From positions 587,448 through 651,447 of the forward strand of contig NZ_CP101750.1 of the NCBI RefSeq assembly GCF_026810505.1: a DNA stretch of 64,000 bases, in the 5' to 3' direction. A program made the translations under genes and the position numbers. Of the stretch, positions 61,302 to 64,000 are shown piece after piece. Each line of letters starts with the position of its first letter. Position 1 is the first letter of the stretch. Origin of the DNA: Streptomyces sp. Je 1-369 (GTDB lineage: Bacteria; Actinomycetota; Actinomycetes; Streptomycetales; Streptomycetaceae). The notes under the pieces were generated by a model, which saw nothing but the letters and a program-made list of their open reading frames with translations, searched no databases and was not told the DNA's origin.

Positions 61302-63080
61302 TCAGGAGCACCGTGTACGGGCAGCGGTCACCTCCTGCTCGAATGCGAGCCGGTACTTCTCGGGCAATGCAGGGTCCGCCTGCTCGGTACGTACGGCTTC
61401 GCGAAGCTGACGCAGTGACTCGTTCCTGGCCAACCGTGCCGCCGCCATGTCACAGCGGGACAGTTCCCAGGAGGCCAGCAGCCCCTTCCACAACCCGCGT
61501 TGGAGGAAGCGGGGCTGGAGGGCGAGAGCCTCTTCGATGAGGTCGGACGCCCGCTCCAGCTCGCCCTGCTCCGCCGCGTGCACAGCTGCGATGGATGCGG
61601 CCAGCGAGCGCAGCTCCCTGACCGGCCCTCCTCCCCGGGCCGCGCGTACAGCGGTGGTGAGCCGTTCGACCGTGCCGTCCTCGGCGACGAGCCCCGCCGT
61701 GACGCGGCACTGCTCCAACTGCGCCAGGTTCACCTTGGCCTTGAGACGGCCCAGTTCGGTGAAAGCCGCACTGTCGGCCAGTCGGCGCAGCGTGCGCGAG
61801 GCCTTCGAGAGCGCCGCTGCCTCGACAGTGCCTGGACGGCAGCTCGGCTTGATACCCAGTGCCAGCCGGTAGCCGTTGCCCGCCAGACTCAACTCGGCCC
61901 GTAGGTTGACCGGGGAGTCGGAGGGGACAGCCCGGTAGTCGGTCCGCGCGGCCTTCAGCAGCCTCTGTCGGGTAGCGCCCGACGCGGCGGCAGCCTGTTG
62001 CTCCAAGGCGTGCCCGCGGAAGAGCCGGACGACGTCAGAGGTGACGAACCCACTGCCCGGCGCGCTCGCACTGGCCCGTTGTTTCTTGGGGCTCGACCGG
62101 TCGTTTCCGGCGTTGCCAGGGAGCAGCCCTCCCAAGATCTGACTCGCGCTCGTGGATTTGCCGGTATGCCAGGCGTCCAGAGCGTCGATGAACGCGGCCA
62201 GGTGCTGTGCGCGCTGCACGAGCTCGTCGACGACCTGCTCACGACTGCGCGCAGACTGCCAGCCATGGTCCATGGCGATCGGCTTGCTGAGGTACCAGCC
62301 GACGAGTTCCGGTGCGTCGGGTACCTGATCGGCTCGGACGTACACGGCGGGGCGTACGTCGATCTGCCCGCCCGGTGCTGCGGCGACGATCCCACCGACG
62401 AGGATTTCCGCGCCGGTCTCCTCGACGAACTGCCGTCCGTGCTGGTCGAGTTCGCCACCTCCGGGACGTTTCAGCATGTCCAGCGGCAGTGTGGTCTCGG
62501 TCGCGTAGCTGCGCACTGTGGCGGTGTCGGGCAGGGCCTTTCCGAGCGAGGCGGCGAAGGCGCGGGATACGTCGTCGAGTATCTGCTCGTCCTCGGTGCC
62601 GGCCGACCCAGTGAACCCCACGACCGCTACATCGCGGGCTCCCTTCATGCGGGTGAGTGGCGCTTCCGCTTCGCGGAACAGATACAGCACGAGCACCCCG
62701 GCGATGAACAGCACGCACGACAGCAGGCCGAACAGCACCCTCGTTCGACGCGAGCTGTTCGCGAAGCTCTCCTGAAGAGTCATGCGCACAGTCAGTGCGA
62801 GAGCCAGCAACAGTCCCGACAGTACGAAGACCGTCGACACACTGCCCAATCGCGCGCCGATCTCGTCCACCGCCAGCAGCGCGGACGGCAGCGCGGCGGT
62901 CAGCACCGCCACCACCGCCCAGATCCACCGTGACACACCGCTTTCGGACGATCCTGTAGCGGACGGAGCCGCTACCAGCCCGGTCGGTGCCTCATCAGTC
63001 GTGGCCTCAGGAGGAGGTTGCGCAACGGGGTCGGGCGGTGGGCCACCGTTACTCGCGGAGGGCTGGGGTCGGTCGGGCAT
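61302..63080 (-). CDS. membrane protein with TolB/FlgO-like and TPR-like regions
   Basis: A 592-residue protein of unknown function. A Pro/Ala-rich N-terminus is followed by three membrane segments: IWAVVAVLTAALPSALLAV (~53-71), VFVLSGLLLALALTV (~84-98) and VLFGLLSCVLFIAGVLVLYLF (~115-135). The outside domain opens with DVAVVGFTGSAG and continues with AASLGKALPDTATVRSYA and GAEILVGGIV, the pattern of the TolB-N/FlgO-like ligand-binding fold. The C-terminal ~250 residues are helical repeats ending in ALALQPRFLQRGLWKGLLASWE, which look TPR-like. The ATG 63080 follows AGGAG. A lipoprotein gene is downstream, so the pair may form an envelope complex. Confidence 0.78.
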   Translation of the reverse strand: MPDRPQPSASNGGPPPDPVAQPPPEATTDEAPTGLVAAPSATGSSESGVSRWIWAVVAVLTAALPSALLAVDEIGARLGSVSTVFVLSGLLLALALTVRMTLQESFANSSRRTRVLFGLLSCVLFIAGVLVLYLFREAEAPLTRMKGARDVAVVGFTGSAGTEDEQILDDVSRAFAASLGKALPDTATVRSYATETTLPLDMLKRPGGGELDQHGRQFVEETGAEILVGGIVAAAPGGQIDVRPAVYVRADQVPDAPELVGWYLSKPIAMDHGWQSARSREQVVDELVQRAQHLAAFIDALDAWHTGKSTSASQILGGLLPGNAGNDRSSPKKQRASASAPGSGFVTSDVVRLFRGHALEQQAAAASGATRQRLLKAARTDYRAVPSDSPVNLRAELSLAGNGYRLALGIKPSCRPGTVEAAALSKASRTLRRLADSAAFTELGRLKAKVNLAQLEQCRVTAGLVAEDGTVERLTTAVRAARGGGPVRELRSLAASIAAVHAAEQGELERASDLIEEALALQPRFLQRGLWKGLLASWELSRCDMAAARLARNESLRQLREAVRTEQADPALPEKYRLAFEQEVTAARTRCS

Positions 63081-63145
63081 GTGTCTCCTCATGCCCGGTC
63101 ACGGCCGGGCACGGTTCCATTGGGCGGCGATACGACCGTGACCGG

Positions 63146-63330
63146 ATGCACGCGTACGACATCGATGCCGAGGCCAACACGTTCGCCTCCCCCAAGAGGG
63201 GCACGATGTTCGGCACCGCCCTGGTGATCGTCGACCAGGCCGCCTCGATCGGTGCCCTGCCATGGACCGTGGCCCGCGACGCAGGATGTCATGTCGCCCA
63301 CCCCGGGCTGGCGATGCGACGCGTCGCCAT
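63146..63330 (+). pseudogene. IS110-family transposase fragment
   Basis: The plus-strand frame contains VIVDQAASIGALPWTVARDAGC, then HPGLAMRRVA, a clear match to the N-terminal DEDD-domain region of IS110-type transposases (VVDQPASIGALALAVAR type). Only about 60 residues are recognisable, the rest of the element is absent, and no terminal repeats are seen. Confidence 0.75.
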
Positions 63331-63401
63331 ACACGGCTTGCTCACCCAGTTTCATCCCGGCCTTGAGCGCGCTCCGGGTCTGCGCCTCGACCATGTCTTA
63401 T

Positions 63402-63560
63402 GTAGAGCCCAGCAGCGACTTGATGGCACTGATCACTGGGACGCCTGCTTCCCCAATGACTGTTGCAATTCCAGCCACCCGTTGGAGCACCCTATTGAAT
63501 GGATCCCCGGGGGGTTCGAGTTGATCTCCCCAATAACAGCATCCATCTCCGCCTGATCAC
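63402..63560 (-). pseudogene. small frameshifted CDS
   Basis: The minus-strand sequence LNEGDQAEMDAVIGEINSN changes frame at a CCCCCCGGGG run (about 63500-63509). It then continues in a protein-like frame as DPFNRVLQRVAGIATVIGEA, then GVPVISAIKSLLGST, to a TAA at 63402. Joined, this gives a ~55-residue helical peptide that would begin just after the membrane gene at 63563. It is either a broken gene or a sequence error. Confidence 0.35.
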
Positions 63561-63562
63561 CC

Positions 63563-63910
63563 TCATTCAGGTGCCGTCTCAGTCCCGGAGCCGGTGTGCC
63601 GAGCCTTCCCGATACTCCCGGGACCGTACTGAGTGATGACGTCAGTGTTGACGACCAGGCCATACAGGAGTGGTTTGCTCAGGGCTGCAACGAGCCTCCA
63701 AATCAGCAGCGCCTCCACGACAAACCACAAGATCGCCCCACCGGTGCCCATGAAAACCGCCAGAGTACCTCCGAAGAGTAGCCACAGGAGAGTGCGCACG
63801 ATCATCGTCTTCCACGCCGCTCTCTTATTGATCTCCAAGAGACGCTGCCCAACATGAGAGATGGCGCGCAGAAGGTAGGCCTCACCCCCCCCCGCCCTAC
63901 TGCCTGGCAT
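63563..63910 (-). CDS. small membrane protein, N-terminus uncertain
   Basis: A frame of 115 codons with two membrane segments (RTLLWLLFGGTLAVFMG and ILWFVVEALLIWRLVAAL) and a polar tail. No family is recognised; the layout recalls small subunits of conjugative or mobile elements. The apparent start at 63910 is followed by a run of nine G (plus-strand C, 63885-63893) within codons 6-9. The upstream frame at the window end ends just before this run, so the true N-terminus may have been changed by an indel. Internal ATG 63805 would leave only the membrane part. Confidence 0.5.
   Translation of the reverse strand: MPGSRAGGGEAYLLRAISHVGQRLLEINKRAAWKTMIVRTLLWLLFGGTLAVFMGTGGAILWFVVEALLIWRLVAALSKPLLYGLVVNTDVITQYGPGSIGKARHTGSGTETAPE
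63885..63893. repeat. C9 homopolymer run
   Basis: Nine consecutive C on the plus strand (G9 in the coding sense of the flanking minus-strand genes). Such runs are slippage-prone and are frequent sites of sequencing indels. It lies at the junction of two frames. Confidence 0.95.
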
Positions 63911-64000
63911 CAGCGACGGAAGTCGCCAGCATCATGAACAGTAAGACGATCGGCAGGAAGTAGATACGTTTTGACGTTTGTTCACCCGAACGAGCTATTA
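63897..64000 (-). CDS. 3' end of a gene entering from beyond the window (membrane or signal segment)
   Basis: The minus-strand frame from the window edge reads SGEQTSKRIYFLPIVLL, then FMMLATSVADARQ and a TAG at 63897. This is a basic stretch and a hydrophobic helix ending in a signal-peptidase-like ATSVADA. It is either the C-terminal membrane helix of an upstream gene or the signal peptide of the next gene separated from it by an indel in the adjacent G9 run. Confidence 0.35.
   Translation of the reverse strand, partial: IARSGEQTSKRIYFLPIVLLFMMLATSVADARQ

Overview
The window is a high-GC (visibly above 70%) actinobacterial chromosome segment, almost certainly Streptomyces. The support is strong third-position GC, AGGAGG-type ribosome sites mixed with probable leaderless starts, and a typical Streptomyces gene set (SigF-like sigma factor, SAV2177-type methyltransferase, vitamin B12-dependent methylmalonyl-CoA mutase, I36-type secreted inhibitor, Tat-secreted PhoD). 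About 55 genes are annotated. No tRNA, rRNA or CRISPR array was seen.

Region 1 (1-12.2 kb) holds the end of an SGNH hydrolase, an APH-fold kinase, glutaminase, an ArsR-type regulator, a small secreted protein, purB, a SigB/F/G-type sigma factor, a HAD phosphatase, a CYP152-type P450 peroxygenase, lysA with a small SAV_915-like partner, and a GNAT acetyltransferase. Region 2 (12.3-18.5 kb) is a tight propionate/valine catabolic operon: mutA-mutB-meaB plus a 3-hydroxyisobutyryl-CoA hydrolase-like enzyme. Region 3 (18.5-26.1 kb) is regulatory and transport: a two-gene ABC exporter, a NarL-type two-component pair, a ROK regulator, a HutC-type GntR regulator with a dre-like operator in its own promoter, and a SigJ-like sigma factor. 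Region 4 (26.2-37.4 kb) has an alpha/beta hydrolase, a Tat-exported PhoD with a PHO-box-like sequence, an ACT-GNAT membrane fusion, a cystathionine gamma-synthase-family enzyme divergent from an Lrp regulator, a DUF885 peptidase-like protein, a rhodanese, a secreted trypsin, a second Lrp regulator and a SAV2177 methyltransferase. Region 5 (37.5-48.3 kb) has a 1477-residue secreted lysozyme-like/golvesin-like protein, an I36 inhibitor with a lipoprotein partner, and the sbcD-sbcC nuclease pair.

Region 6 (48.35-64 kb) is accessory. It opens with a decayed tyrosine integrase (two in-frame stops) and carries a complete D-Ala-D-Lac glycopeptide-resistance system: vanR, vanS, vanH, vanA, vanX, a second murF and a vanK/FemX-type peptidyltransferase. 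The vanR, vanH, murF and vanK promoters each have the same 22-bp palindrome (GCGTAT-N10-ATACGC), 32-33 nt from the start codon, with a -10-like hexamer exactly 20 nt downstream of it. This reads as one VanR regulon that makes D-lactate (VanH), ligates D-Ala-D-Lac (VanA), destroys D-Ala-D-Ala (VanX), loads the depsipeptide on the precursor (MurF) and bridges it (VanK). An APH(6)-like kinase, a membrane-protein/lipoprotein pair of unknown role, an IS110 fragment and frameshifted small membrane genes follow. The most interesting material is this VanR regulon and its odd gene order, followed by the uncharacterised 60-64 kb genes.
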